Shown one piece after another: positions 9,234 through 17,223 of a stretch of 64,000 nucleotides of DNA. How positions within the stretch are numbered: position 1 is the stretch's first letter; every line of letters begins with the position of its first letter. The notes below the pieces were generated by a model, which was given only the letters and a program-made list of their open reading frames with translations, was not told the DNA's origin and did not search any database. The position numbers were made by a program, and so were the translations under genes. This stretch comes from Litorivivens sp041624475 (GTDB taxonomy: Bacteria > Pseudomonadota > Gammaproteobacteria > Pseudomonadales > Spongiibacteraceae). The stretch is taken from contig NZ_JBFJUX010000001.1 of assembly GCF_041624475.1 (NCBI RefSeq), positions 372,001 to 436,000 on the forward strand. The letters run 5' to 3'.

Positions 9234-9344
9234 TCGGGTAGTCCTCCAATAAAGAGTCTGGTTGTCTCGGCCGGGCCGAAAGTGGGCGATTATATGCCGT
9301 TCGTTCAGGGGCGCATAGCATCCCCGATTGTGGGTTCACTTAAA

Positions 9345-9359
9345 GCAAAAGCTGTGCCA
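9345..9359 (-). promoter_or_regulatory. Sigma-54 promoter of glnA
   Basis: Read on the minus strand the sequence is TGGCACAGCTTTTGC, an exact match to the core -24/-12 consensus TGGCAC-N5-TTGC. Transcription would begin near 9333, leaving a leader of about 100 bases before glnA. The NtrC box centred at 9448 lies about 115 bases upstream of that start, the usual enhancer distance. Confidence 0.92.
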
Positions 9360-9439
9360 GATGGTAATGGCCTGTCGTTGCCGAATTTTGGGAGCTTTTG
9401 CGGCTTTGCGCTTAAAAAAGGGGCGTTAGATGTTTGCTT

Positions 9440-9456
9440 TGCACTATAACGGTGCA
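9440..9456. promoter_or_regulatory. NtrC enhancer upstream of glnA
   Basis: TGCACTATAACGGTGCA matches TGCACC-N5-GGTGCA at 11 of 12 defined positions and is a perfect five-base inverted repeat at its ends. Two further GGTGCG half-sites begin at 9472 and 9494, so the three GGTGC elements are spaced 21 and 22 bases, two helical turns apart. Together they suggest one strong and two weak NtrC sites on the same helical face. The box lies between divergent glnA and thiI. Confidence 0.85.
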
Positions 9457-9579
9457 TGTTCGCCCTTATATGGTGCGCTTTGCGATCCTGTTTGGTGCGC
9501 CCACTGCGAGCCAATGTGGCTGTGTCGCTGGTGTATACTAGCGTCTTTTCCTCTGCATATCCGCCAAGTCTGGGCTGCC

Positions 9580-11037
9580 ATGAAGTTTATCGTCAAGTTT
9601 TTCCCCGAAATCACTATCAAAAGCCGTCCGGTTCGCAAGCAGTTCGTCAAACAACTGCATACCAACCTCAAGCGCCTGCTGCAGCCCCTGGACCCTGAAG
9701 TGCAGATACTGCGGGAGTGGGACAAGATGGTGGTGAGTACCGCGAGGCAGGAGCCGGAAACACTGGCGGCCTTCGTGGAGGTGCTCCGCAATACGCCGGG
9801 CATTGCCTACTTTATGGATGTAGCGGAATACCCCCTGGTGGATATCGATGATATCTATCAGAAGACTCTGGCGCTCTGGGGTGACAGGCTGGCGGGCAGG
9901 CGCTTCAGCGTGCGCTGCAAGCGCGGCGGCAAGCACGAATTTCAGTCGCTGGATGTGGAGCGCTATGTCGGCGGCGGTTTGAATCAGAACACAGACGCGG
10001 CGGGAGTGGATCTCAGTAATCCAGAGGTCGTTGTGCGAATAGAGGTGCGCGACGACAAGGTGTTTGTGGTTAACCAGCGCTACCCCGGCCTGGGCGGTTT
10101 TCCGCTCGGCAGTCTCGATCCGGTGCTGTCGCTGATCTCCGGGGGCTTTGATTCTCCGGTGGCCAGCTACCTGATGATGAAGCGCGGTCTGCGCACGCAT
10201 TTCTGTTTTTTCAATCTGGGCGGCCGTGATCACGAGATCGGGGTCAAGGAAGTGGCCCTCTATTTGTGGATGAAGTACGGTGCCTCGCATCGCGTTAAAT
10301 TCGTCACCGTGCCCTTTGAGGGGGTGGTGGGTGAGATTCTGAAGAATGTCGATAACTCGCAGATGGGCGTGGTGCTCAAGCGCATGATGCTGCGCGCTGC
10401 GGAAAAGGTCGCGGATGAATTAAATGTGCAGGCGCTGGTCACCGGTGAAGCGATTGCCCAGGTGTCGAGCCAGACCCTGACCAACCTGTCGGTCATTGAC
10501 GCGGTAACCGACAAGCTTGTGCTGCGACCCCTGATTGCCGCCGATAAGGGCGACATTATTCGCACCGCGGCTGAAATCGGCACCGAAGAATTCGCGGCTA
10601 ATATGCCGGAGTACTGCGGCGTGATTTCGGTCAAGCCAACCACCAAGGCGCGGCCGGAGCGCATTGCTGCCCAGGAGGCCAACTTCGATTTTGCGGTGCT
10701 GGAAGCCGCACTGGAGAGCGCGAGCTACACCACTATCGACCAGTTGGCCAACGAGGAGCTGGAGCGCATCGATGTGGAGGTGCTGCCGGTGCCGCTGCCG
10801 GATGCGATTGTGCTGGATGTTCGTCATCCGGACGAGGTTGAGCGCTCACCGCTGAAACTGGCTGGTGTCAAAGTGCAAAACATGCCGTTTTACGAGCTGC
10901 ACAGTCAGGCATCGACTCTGAATAATGAAAAGACCTACCTCTTGTATTGCGACAAGGGCGTAATGAGTCGCCTGCATGCGGCCCATCTGGTGGAGCAGGG
11001 CTTTGCCAATATCAAGGTTTATCGCCCTGCCGGCTGA
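9580..11037 (+). CDS. thiI: tRNA 4-thiouridine synthase ThiI
   Basis: ThiI inserts sulfur into U8 of tRNA and, in many bacteria, supplies sulfur for the thiazole of thiamine. The 485 residues carry the N-terminal ferredoxin-like plus THUMP region (about 1-170), the PP-loop motif SGGFDSPVASY (about residue 185), a conserved cysteine in MPEYCGVIS and a C-terminal rhodanese domain with the catalytic Cys in LLYCDKGVMSRLHA. The start at 9580 gives MKFIVKFFPEITIKSRPVR, the standard ThiI N-terminus; longer in-frame starts at 9430 run through the glnA enhancer and are unlikely. Confidence 0.96.
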   Translation: MKFIVKFFPEITIKSRPVRKQFVKQLHTNLKRLLQPLDPEVQILREWDKMVVSTARQEPETLAAFVEVLRNTPGIAYFMDVAEYPLVDIDDIYQKTLALWGDRLAGRRFSVRCKRGGKHEFQSLDVERYVGGGLNQNTDAAGVDLSNPEVVVRIEVRDDKVFVVNQRYPGLGGFPLGSLDPVLSLISGGFDSPVASYLMMKRGLRTHFCFFNLGGRDHEIGVKEVALYLWMKYGASHRVKFVTVPFEGVVGEILKNVDNSQMGVVLKRMMLRAAEKVADELNVQALVTGEAIAQVSSQTLTNLSVIDAVTDKLVLRPLIAADKGDIIRTAAEIGTEEFAANMPEYCGVISVKPTTKARPERIAAQEANFDFAVLEAALESASYTTIDQLANEELERIDVEVLPVPLPDAIVLDVRHPDEVERSPLKLAGVKVQNMPFYELHSQASTLNNEKTYLLYCDKGVMSRLHAAHLVEQGFANIKVYRPAG

Positions 11038-11134
11038 CCGGAATTTTTTGGTACTAATTTACAATTCTTGAGAAGGAGTCCGCTAACCACGGGCTTATTT
11101 CGCAGGGCTATCCTCTCCATTCACTCTGCCTATT

Positions 11135-11150
11135 GGTGACGGTGATCACA
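11135..11150. promoter_or_regulatory. CRP/Vfr-like site upstream of the secreted hydrolase
   Basis: GGTGACGGTGATCACA matches TGTGA-N6-TCACA at nine of ten defined positions. It lies 95 bases upstream of the hydrolase start codon in a 207-base intergenic region, a position suited to an activator. I could not identify a convincing sigma-70 promoter downstream. The rest of this gap shows only a weak CCGG stem with a T run just after thiI. Confidence 0.5.
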
Positions 11151-11244
11151 TTGGGATTCACTTGCTGCACCAACATTGTGCGCACGATGTTCTGGTAAAC
11201 CCGAAACATAATAAGTTCAAACAAAAAAAGAAGAGGGAATCATT

Positions 11245-12252
11245 ATGCGATACCTGTCCGCGTTGCGCGGAGTGGTTGGGGCGGCGCTGTTTTCAGTGGC
11301 CTCTCAATCCTTCGCTGCCGACTGTCTGATCTTCGTGCACGGCAAACAGACCGACACCAACACCTACACCAGTTACAGTGCCGCCAGAAATTACTGGGTT
11401 AACGGCAGTGACGATTTTATTAAAACCGCGACTAAAAATTTCACCACCGACTATTACGTGGTTGGCTACAACGGCACTCGACCCTACTGGGAATCCCAGT
11501 CTGCCGGTGAGGTCGCCAACGAAATTGTAGCCGCCACCAACGGTACGCCTGATGCGGGCGGCAATGGCTGTAGTAAAACTTACGCGCAGGGCGGCACCTT
11601 CTGGATTGTGGCGCACAGCATGGGTAGCACCATCACCGATTACATCCTCGGCAACAATGACCCCTCTGACCCGAACTACAACTACAACGGTCCCTACGAT
11701 ACCGTGGCTCAGCGCGTCAGTCTGGCCATGACCCTTGGTGGTGCCCACCGGGGCTCCGAGGGTGCCGATGCGGTTTGTGGTCAGTCCAGCGGCGGCTGTA
11801 ACTGGTTTGCGGGCTGGATTCAGGATTGTGACGATGCCACCTACTGGCTGCGCAGTTCTAACGATGTGCAAGTGCGCACCTACTCCAGCGCGCCCGCCAA
11901 AAACATATACCTGACCGGTGGCTACGAAGCGATCTTCGGTGCCAGTGCCTGCCTGACCGGTGAAGACGACGGCGTGGTGCAATATGCATCCATTTTTGCC
12001 TGCGACGGCAGCGCCAGCGCCAGCTACAACAATAGCAATGCGTGCGGCAACAGCTACAAGCAGGAAGTATCGGGTTTCCGCAATCTCGATGGTTCTCACG
12101 AAAACCACGGCGATGAGCGAGATGACAGCGACTCCGATACCCGTCGTCAGATCCCCGACGGTATCTGGACCTGCAGTGGCAGCCCCTGCTCGCCCAATAC
12201 GGTGGTGCAGAGCTCCATGACCAGCGCCAAATTCATCAGCATTCTGTACTGA
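11245..12252 (+). CDS. Secreted lipase-like alpha/beta hydrolase
   Basis: The 335-residue protein has a Sec signal peptide (hydrophobic to residue 24, cleavage likely after QSFA). The mature part has the serine-hydrolase signatures: oxyanion-hole motif FVHGK (His32-Gly33), nucleophile elbow AHSMG (Ser125), an acidic candidate in GEDDGVV (about residue 240) and a candidate catalytic His in DGSHENHGDE (about residue 280). Ten or so cysteines in the mature chain suggest disulfides and a periplasmic or extracellular location. The substrate, lipid or polyester, cannot be told. A good GAGGGA ribosome site precedes the ATG, and a partner gene follows after 22 bases. Confidence 0.78.
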   Translation: MRYLSALRGVVGAALFSVASQSFAADCLIFVHGKQTDTNTYTSYSAARNYWVNGSDDFIKTATKNFTTDYYVVGYNGTRPYWESQSAGEVANEIVAATNGTPDAGGNGCSKTYAQGGTFWIVAHSMGSTITDYILGNNDPSDPNYNYNGPYDTVAQRVSLAMTLGGAHRGSEGADAVCGQSSGGCNWFAGWIQDCDDATYWLRSSNDVQVRTYSSAPAKNIYLTGGYEAIFGASACLTGEDDGVVQYASIFACDGSASASYNNSNACGNSYKQEVSGFRNLDGSHENHGDERDDSDSDTRRQIPDGIWTCSGSPCSPNTVVQSSMTSAKFISILY

Positions 12253-12274
12253 TTCACTGCAAAGGAGACGTAAA

Positions 12275-13288
12275 ATGAATAAGTTTTCAAAAATTGCAGT
12301 GCTGTCCGTGCTGCCCTTCATATCTTCGGTGGCCAGTGCCGCTGATGCGCCCAAGCTGGGGCAGCAGGCAGCTGCGGAATATCTGACCCTGTCCAAGTAT
12401 CCCGAGTGGACACTGCCCGTGCCAGCCGGTGCCCCTAACCCGATTTTGTCCGAGCGCGAGCCCGATGTGGTGACTCGGCCCGGCCCGAACGGCGCAGGCC
12501 CGGCGCTGTCGGTGTGGGCGGGTGAGATTCGCTATCAGCGCGGAGACACTGTCGAATTGTTTGCTCAGCTGGAAAATCGTGCGAGCAACGATGCGGATAT
12601 TCTGACCACGCCTTCAGCAAATGCAAAAGGCCCCTGGGCGGTAAGCGGCGAAGTGGTTAATCAGAGCGGCGATACCTTGGCTAGCCTGACTTTTGCAGAC
12701 GACGGCAAGGGTTCTGACGAAACCGCCGGTGACGGTATTTACTCGGCGTCCTATACGCTGGGTGAGATCGGTCAGCCGGCGGTGGGTCAGGCTACCAGCC
12801 TGGGCTTTCGGGTAACGGCGGAAAACGATGCACAGGAACAGCGTATCGCCATGAACGGTTTCCAGTACAGCCACCCGGCAGCCACGTTGACGGGTAAGTT
12901 CACGGACCGCATTGTTGATGGCAACCTGGTGATCGCTGCGCAGGTGGATGTGGTAAAAGCCGGGCGTGTGCATCTGTCGGGCGTTATTAACAATCCGCTG
13001 GGTGAGTCGCTGGTGATAGCGCAGACCTCCGCGGTGCTGGGCGAGGGTGAGCAGTGGATTGAGCTGCCAGTTTATGGCTTGCCGCTGCGTGAAGCCGGTG
13101 TGGCGGGAGCGCTCTCCTTGGGAGCCGTTACCCTGACGACCACACACGGAATGCCAAATGCTCTGGGTGAAGTCTTGGTGGATGCGCATTCGACGAAGGC
13201 GGTCTTGCCTACGGCGTTTACGGATAAGCCGTTTGGACGCGAGGCTTTGCTGGAGGCTGCGGCAAGGTTGAATGCCATAGCGCAGTAA
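12275..13288 (+). CDS. Secreted protein with choice-of-anchor X-like Ig domain
   Basis: This 337-residue protein begins with a signal peptide ending around VASA (residue 22). The segment TFADDGKGSDETAGDGIYSASYTL (described by its DDG...GDGIYS pattern, about residues 145-170) is typical of beta-sandwich modules annotated as choice-of-anchor X. No catalytic motif is visible. The gene is 22 bases behind the secreted hydrolase with an AAAGGAG ribosome site, so the two are very likely co-expressed. A role as partner, chaperone or substrate-binding companion of the hydrolase is inference only. A strong terminator follows at 13309-13336. Confidence 0.7.
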   Translation: MNKFSKIAVLSVLPFISSVASAADAPKLGQQAAAEYLTLSKYPEWTLPVPAGAPNPILSEREPDVVTRPGPNGAGPALSVWAGEIRYQRGDTVELFAQLENRASNDADILTTPSANAKGPWAVSGEVVNQSGDTLASLTFADDGKGSDETAGDGIYSASYTLGEIGQPAVGQATSLGFRVTAENDAQEQRIAMNGFQYSHPAATLTGKFTDRIVDGNLVIAAQVDVVKAGRVHLSGVINNPLGESLVIAQTSAVLGEGEQWIELPVYGLPLREAGVAGALSLGAVTLTTTHGMPNALGEVLVDAHSTKAVLPTAFTDKPFGREALLEAAARLNAIAQ

Positions 13289-13308
13289 GTTCTAAACTTT
13301 TGCTGAAT

Positions 13309-13336
13309 AGGCTCCCGTTTGGGGGCCTTTTTTTTG
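13309..13336 (+). terminator. Terminator after the secreted hydrolase pair
   Basis: AGGCTCCC and GGGGGCCT form a stem around a short GTTT-type loop, with one G-T pair, followed by eight T residues. It lies 20 bases after the stop codon of the second secreted-protein gene and closes that two-gene unit. Confidence 0.88.
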
Positions 13337-13389
13337 TTTATGGGTTCTACAGAGCGATGTTGGTGGTTCTCAATAAGTCACGTCTATAG

Positions 13390-14085
13390 TCAACGAAACC
13401 ACTGCAGTGCTAGCGGAATAAACACAGCGCTGTAGCTGCCGGTCAGGCAGAGGGCGAGGCTGGAAAAGGCGCCGGCGACGGGGCTGCGCTCGAAAGCGCG
13501 GGCGGTGCCGATGGCGTGCGCGCTTAAGCCCAGACAAAAGCCCCAGATGCGGTCGTCGTCAATGCGACACAGCTTCATCGTTAGGTTGACGAACACGATA
13601 CCGACGATGCCGGTGAGAATGACGGCGCTGGCGGTGATGGTGGCCAGCCCTCCCACGCTTTCGCTGATACCGATGGCAATGGGCGTGGTGACGGATTTTG
13701 CGCTCAGCGACAGCAATGTCGTTTCACTGCCACCGAGATACCAGGCGATGGCGACCGCAGACAGGCAGGCGAAGGCGGCGCCGGCTATCAGGGTGAGCAG
13801 CAATGGCCCGGCCATTTTGCGGATCAGGTGCCATTGCTGATAGAGCGGGATGGCAAGCGCGACGGTGGCGGGGCCTAGCCAGAAGGTCAGCCAGTAGGCG
13901 GCGTCGCTGAAGCGGTGGTAGTCAATGTCGAGCAGGACAAGCAGTGCGGCGACGAGCAGGGCGCCGCTGATGGTCGGGTGAAGCCACACCAGTCGGTTAC
14001 TTTTTTCGTAGAGCCACAGCGCAAGCTGGTAGGCAGCGAGTACGGCAGTAATTGCAAACAGCGGTGAGGTAAGAAGCTCAGTCAT
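13390..14085 (-). CDS. lrgB: LrgB/CidB family membrane protein
   Basis: The 231-residue protein has about 7 hydrophobic helices and the family motif KSVTTPIAIGISESVGG (about residue 125), which defines LrgB/CidB. These proteins partner with LrgA/CidA holin-like proteins and are tied to murein hydrolase control, programmed lysis or export of small organic acids such as glycolate and pyruvate. Its start overlaps the end of lrgA by eight bases, and it is the last gene of the gshA operon. Confidence 0.92.
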   Translation of the reverse strand: MTELLTSPLFAITAVLAAYQLALWLYEKSNRLVWLHPTISGALLVAALLVLLDIDYHRFSDAAYWLTFWLGPATVALAIPLYQQWHLIRKMAGPLLLTLIAGAAFACLSAVAIAWYLGGSETTLLSLSAKSVTTPIAIGISESVGGLATITASAVILTGIVGIVFVNLTMKLCRIDDDRIWGFCLGLSAHAIGTARAFERSPVAGAFSSLALCLTGSYSAVFIPLALQWFR

Positions 14086-14422
14086 GCTGCCTCACCATCA
14101 ACTTCATCAGTAAGGCGCAGAAAACGAGTGTCAGTATCGTGCCTGCCACAATGGCACCGGCAAAGGCGAGCCATTGGTCGTTAAAATTTTCGCCGAGAAA
14201 GAAAATGCCGGCGGACGGTAAAATCAGTAGCAGGGGTAAAAAACCGATCAGGGTTTTGCTGGACTGTTCCAGCTCGCCGGAGAGCTGGCCGCGAATCAGC
14301 AATGTTATAAAAAGCAGCAGCAGTCCAACCACTGCGCCGGGAATAAACAGGCCGGTCAGCTGCACAATGGCCTCACCGAGCAGGTGAAACAGCAGCAGGG
14401 TGATCAGGCCGGAGAGTTTCAT
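14078..14422 (-). CDS. lrgA: LrgA/CidA family holin-like protein
   Basis: The start at 14422 gives MKLSGLITLLLFHLLGEAI, a normal LrgA N-terminus, and a 114-residue protein with four hydrophobic segments. The motif LFIPGAVVGLLLLF (about residue 25) is diagnostic. An upstream in-frame ATG at 14512 would add 30 polar residues that lie inside dsbB and is rejected. The ATG overlaps the dsbB stop codon (ATGA), and the 3' end overlaps lrgB, so dsbB, lrgA and lrgB are translationally linked. Confidence 0.92.
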   Translation of the reverse strand: MKLSGLITLLLFHLLGEAIVQLTGLFIPGAVVGLLLLFITLLIRGQLSGELEQSSKTLIGFLPLLLILPSAGIFFLGENFNDQWLAFAGAIVAGTILTLVFCALLMKLMVRQHD

Positions 14423-14904
14423 CGCGCGCGCAGGGAAGCCAGTGCGGTAAGGGTAAGAATCACAAACCAGATCAGTGACCAGGTCGGCATGCTTTGACCG
14501 AGAAAGGTCCACTGCACTTCGGCGCAGTTGCCGTCGCCCATCATCAGCGTGGTGAAGGCTTCACTCAATGGCAGGGTGTCGAGAATGTATTCTAGGCTCG
14601 GGCCGCAGGCCGGCACCTGATCTTCCGGCAGGTGCTGCAGCCAGACCTGGCGTCCGGCGACGCCGGCCCCGAGGGCGCTGGCCAGCGTCATCAGGCCAAC
14701 GTAAATGCGGCGTCCGGTGGTGGCTGGATTATGCAGGGCGGCTAGCAGGGCAATAACGCCGGTACAGGCGAAGAAAAAACGCTGGGTCATACACAGGGCG
14801 CAGGGGATCAGCCCCTGGAAATGTTCGGTGTAGAGGGCGTAGCCCAGCAGGCCGGCGCAGGCCAGGGCGATAAAAAAGTAAAGCTGTCGGGCGCTGAAAG
14901 GCAT
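14419..14904 (-). CDS. dsbB: Disulfide bond formation protein DsbB
   Basis: DsbB re-oxidises periplasmic DsbA and passes the electrons to quinone. The 161-residue protein has four membrane helices, the first periplasmic cysteine pair in CALC (Cys35 and Cys38) and the second pair formed by the cysteine in VPACGPS and the one in DGNCAEV. Both pairs needed for function are present. It follows acpH by three bases and overlaps lrgA by four. Confidence 0.95.
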   Translation of the reverse strand: MPFSARQLYFFIALACAGLLGYALYTEHFQGLIPCALCMTQRFFFACTGVIALLAALHNPATTGRRIYVGLMTLASALGAGVAGRQVWLQHLPEDQVPACGPSLEYILDTLPLSEAFTTLMMGDGNCAEVQWTFLGQSMPTWSLIWFVILTLTALASLRAR

Positions 14905-14907
14905 TGT

Positions 14908-15504
14908 TTATCCCCGTCGCACAGTATCCATCAGTTCGGGATAAAGGCGCATAAAGTGTTGTTCTATAGCGGGCAAGTTGTCCGCCAGTATCTCGGCGCT
15001 GTGTTCGAGCGGGTTGCTGCGCTGCAGGCGCAGGCCGATGCGCGCCAGCATGTTGGTCACAGTCTGCCAGTGATGCATGCTACCCAGCACATCATAGCGT
15101 TGCAGGCGCTGGGCTTGCTGCTTTGCTTTGGGTGGCAATATCCCGGTTGAGTCAGTCAGTGTGGCGTAAACCTGCCCGGTAAAGTCCGGCAGCGGCTGTG
15201 TGCAAAAGTTCCCCCACTGCCGACTGAGGCAATAGTCGAAACAGACGTCCAGCATAATGCCGCCATAGCGCCGATAGTCTGCCGGAAGCTGTTCCAGCAG
15301 TGCAATGACTTCCGGGTGGCTATCGGTCAGGGCGTCTATGCGGCGATGCAGGGCGATGCCCGCTTCCAAGCCGTTTCGCCATTCGCCGCGCAATGGACCT
15401 TTTACAAAATCGCCGAGCAGGGCGCCGACCAGCAGCTCGTGTTCCGGGTGTTCGCTGGTTTCAGCGACGACGGCGGCCAAATGAAAATGGGCCAGATAGT
15501 TCAC
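14908..15504 (-). CDS. acpH: Acyl carrier protein phosphodiesterase AcpH
   Basis: AcpH removes the 4'-phosphopantetheine arm from acyl carrier protein. The 198-residue length and the motifs MNYLAHFHLA at the start, GALLGDFVKG (about residue 28), HRRIDALTDSHPEV (about residue 52) and MLDVCFDYCLSRQW identify the family; the His and Asp residues belong to its HD-like metal site. The start is a GTG that overlaps the gshA stop codon (GTGA), and the next gene dsbB begins after three bases. Confidence 0.93.
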   Translation of the reverse strand: MNYLAHFHLAAVVAETSEHPEHELLVGALLGDFVKGPLRGEWRNGLEAGIALHRRIDALTDSHPEVIALLEQLPADYRRYGGIMLDVCFDYCLSRQWGNFCTQPLPDFTGQVYATLTDSTGILPPKAKQQAQRLQRYDVLGSMHHWQTVTNMLARIGLRLQRSNPLEHSAEILADNLPAIEQHFMRLYPELMDTVRRG

Positions 15505-17063
15505 AGCGCCTCGTACTGGTCGTAGTAATTACTCAGATACTCATCGAAGCTGAGTGTGTCGCTCTGTTCTATTGCGCGCTGGTCTTCCACTGACGCGGCG
15601 CTGATGCGGGCGGCATCAGCACACTGCTGCTGGCTGAGTGCGGGTTCGGCAAAATAGGCCCGGTGCGCCTCGGCTTGTTCCATCATATAGGCGTAGTAGG
15701 ACAGATTGCGGCTGCGCAAGGTATCCAGCATTTTTGCTGAGGGCGTACTGTCCGGCTGAGCAAGGCTTTTCCGCCAGTCGGCCAGCACCTGACGATAGTC
15801 AGAGCCCGTTTTATTCGAGATGCCCTTGTCGAAGGCGTTGGCGACCGTTTCCATGTCGTCAAAAATCTGTGCAGCCCAATCGTTGAGGGATATCGTCTCG
15901 CCGTTATTTTGCAGTGTCAGGCCCGGCTCACGGCCCCGTTCGACCACGCGCAGCAGGTTGGCGCCGATTTCGGTGTAGACCTGATCGTTGCAGGCGGGGC
16001 TGTCGCTGAGCAGGCAGTGCATCAGAAATACATCGAGGAACTGAATCTGCTCTCGGGTAATGCCGAAGGGGCTGTCCGGGTTTACATCCACACAGCGCAC
16101 TTCGATGTACTCCACGCCGCCACGCTTGAGCGCGCCCAGCGGAATTTCACCTGACTCGGTAACCCGTTTGGGGCGAATGGGGCTGTAAAACTCGTTTTCA
16201 ATCTGCAGCAGGCCGCCGGACAGTTGCTCGCTGCTGGGTATGCGGGCGTAGTCCGGGTGGGGTGTGCGAATGGCCTGCTTGAGCGTTTCGATATAGTTGT
16301 CTAGCGAGTTATAGCAAATGCGCAGTGAGCTCTGTGCCGCGCTCTGATAACCGAAGTCACCCATGCGCAGCGAGGTGCCGTAGGGATGATAGAGCGTGCC
16401 GCCATTGAGGGATTCAAGCTGGTGCTCCTTGCCGTCGAGAAAGCAGCGGCACACCGCCGGCGCGGCGCCAAACAAGTAGATCAGTAGCCAGGACAGGCGC
16501 CGAAAATTGCGAATCAGGCCAAAGTAGCGCTCGGTGATGAAATCCTGTGTCACTTCCTGGCCGTTGGCGTCAGCCAGCCACTGCCACAGCTCGTCAGGTA
16601 CGGAAAAGTTGTAGTGAATGCCGGAGATGGTTTGCATGCGCCGCCCGTATCGCTGCCCCAGACCCAGTCGATACAGGGTTTTCATGCGCGCTACGTTGGA
16701 GCTGCCGTAGAGGGCCACCGGAATCTCGTCGTCGGGGCCCAGCAGACAGGGCATGCTGCCCGGCCACAGCATTTCGTCGCCCAGGTTGGCATAGGTCCAG
16801 CGGTGAATGCTGTCGAGCTGATTGAGGGTGGCGTCGATATCCGTGCTGACCGGGGTGATGAATTCCAGCAGAGCTTCAGAGAAATCGGTGGTGATCTCCG
16901 GGTGGGTAAGGGCCGAACCCAGTGCCGCCGGGTGCGGTGTCTTCGCCAGCTCACCGTCGGCATTGATGCGCAGGCTTTCCTTTTCAATGCCGCGTCGGAT
17001 TCGACTCAGTGTGGTGGCATTGGCGTTCAATGCGGCCAGTATCTCTGGTGCTGTGCGGGTCAA
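15501..17063 (-). CDS. gshA: Glutamate-cysteine ligase GshA
   Basis: GshA makes gamma-glutamylcysteine, the first step of glutathione synthesis. The 520-residue protein is of the gammaproteobacterial class, with RRGIEKESLR near residue 22, the ATP- and substrate-site stretches GISGIHYNFSVPDELW-type (TISGIHYNFS about residue 145), SLRMGDFGYQS and VEYIEVRCVDVNP (about residue 320). It is the first gene of a tight operon with acpH, dsbB, lrgA and lrgB. It is divergent from a glutathione transferase gene across a 160-base region. Confidence 0.96.
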   Translation of the reverse strand: MTRTAPEILAALNANATTLSRIRRGIEKESLRINADGELAKTPHPAALGSALTHPEITTDFSEALLEFITPVSTDIDATLNQLDSIHRWTYANLGDEMLWPGSMPCLLGPDDEIPVALYGSSNVARMKTLYRLGLGQRYGRRMQTISGIHYNFSVPDELWQWLADANGQEVTQDFITERYFGLIRNFRRLSWLLIYLFGAAPAVCRCFLDGKEHQLESLNGGTLYHPYGTSLRMGDFGYQSAAQSSLRICYNSLDNYIETLKQAIRTPHPDYARIPSSEQLSGGLLQIENEFYSPIRPKRVTESGEIPLGALKRGGVEYIEVRCVDVNPDSPFGITREQIQFLDVFLMHCLLSDSPACNDQVYTEIGANLLRVVERGREPGLTLQNNGETISLNDWAAQIFDDMETVANAFDKGISNKTGSDYRQVLADWRKSLAQPDSTPSAKMLDTLRSRNLSYYAYMMEQAEAHRAYFAEPALSQQQCADAARISAASVEDQRAIEQSDTLSFDEYLSNYYDQYEAL

Positions 17064-17223
17064 TGCAATGTCCTCGATGACGCGGCAGGCAAGTGTAATC
17101 GTCGCTTATCGGCGGGACAAGTTGCAAATCGGCAGAGCTTTTGTGCGGCGCGCTGCACTCAAAAGTTTGCTAGGGTAAGCCCTCGTTATTTTTAACCTGC
17201 AATTCAGCCGGAGGCGCGAACGC

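Noticed and set aside
9534..9539. TATACT as a thiI -10 box
   Set aside because: The hexamer is suitable, but no -35 element is found at normal spacing, so it was not listed.
11293..12396. Long open frame antisense to the secreted hydrolase
   Set aside because: It mirrors the coding frame of the real gene, lacks any recognisable domain and has no ribosome site. Long antisense frames are expected in GC-rich genes.
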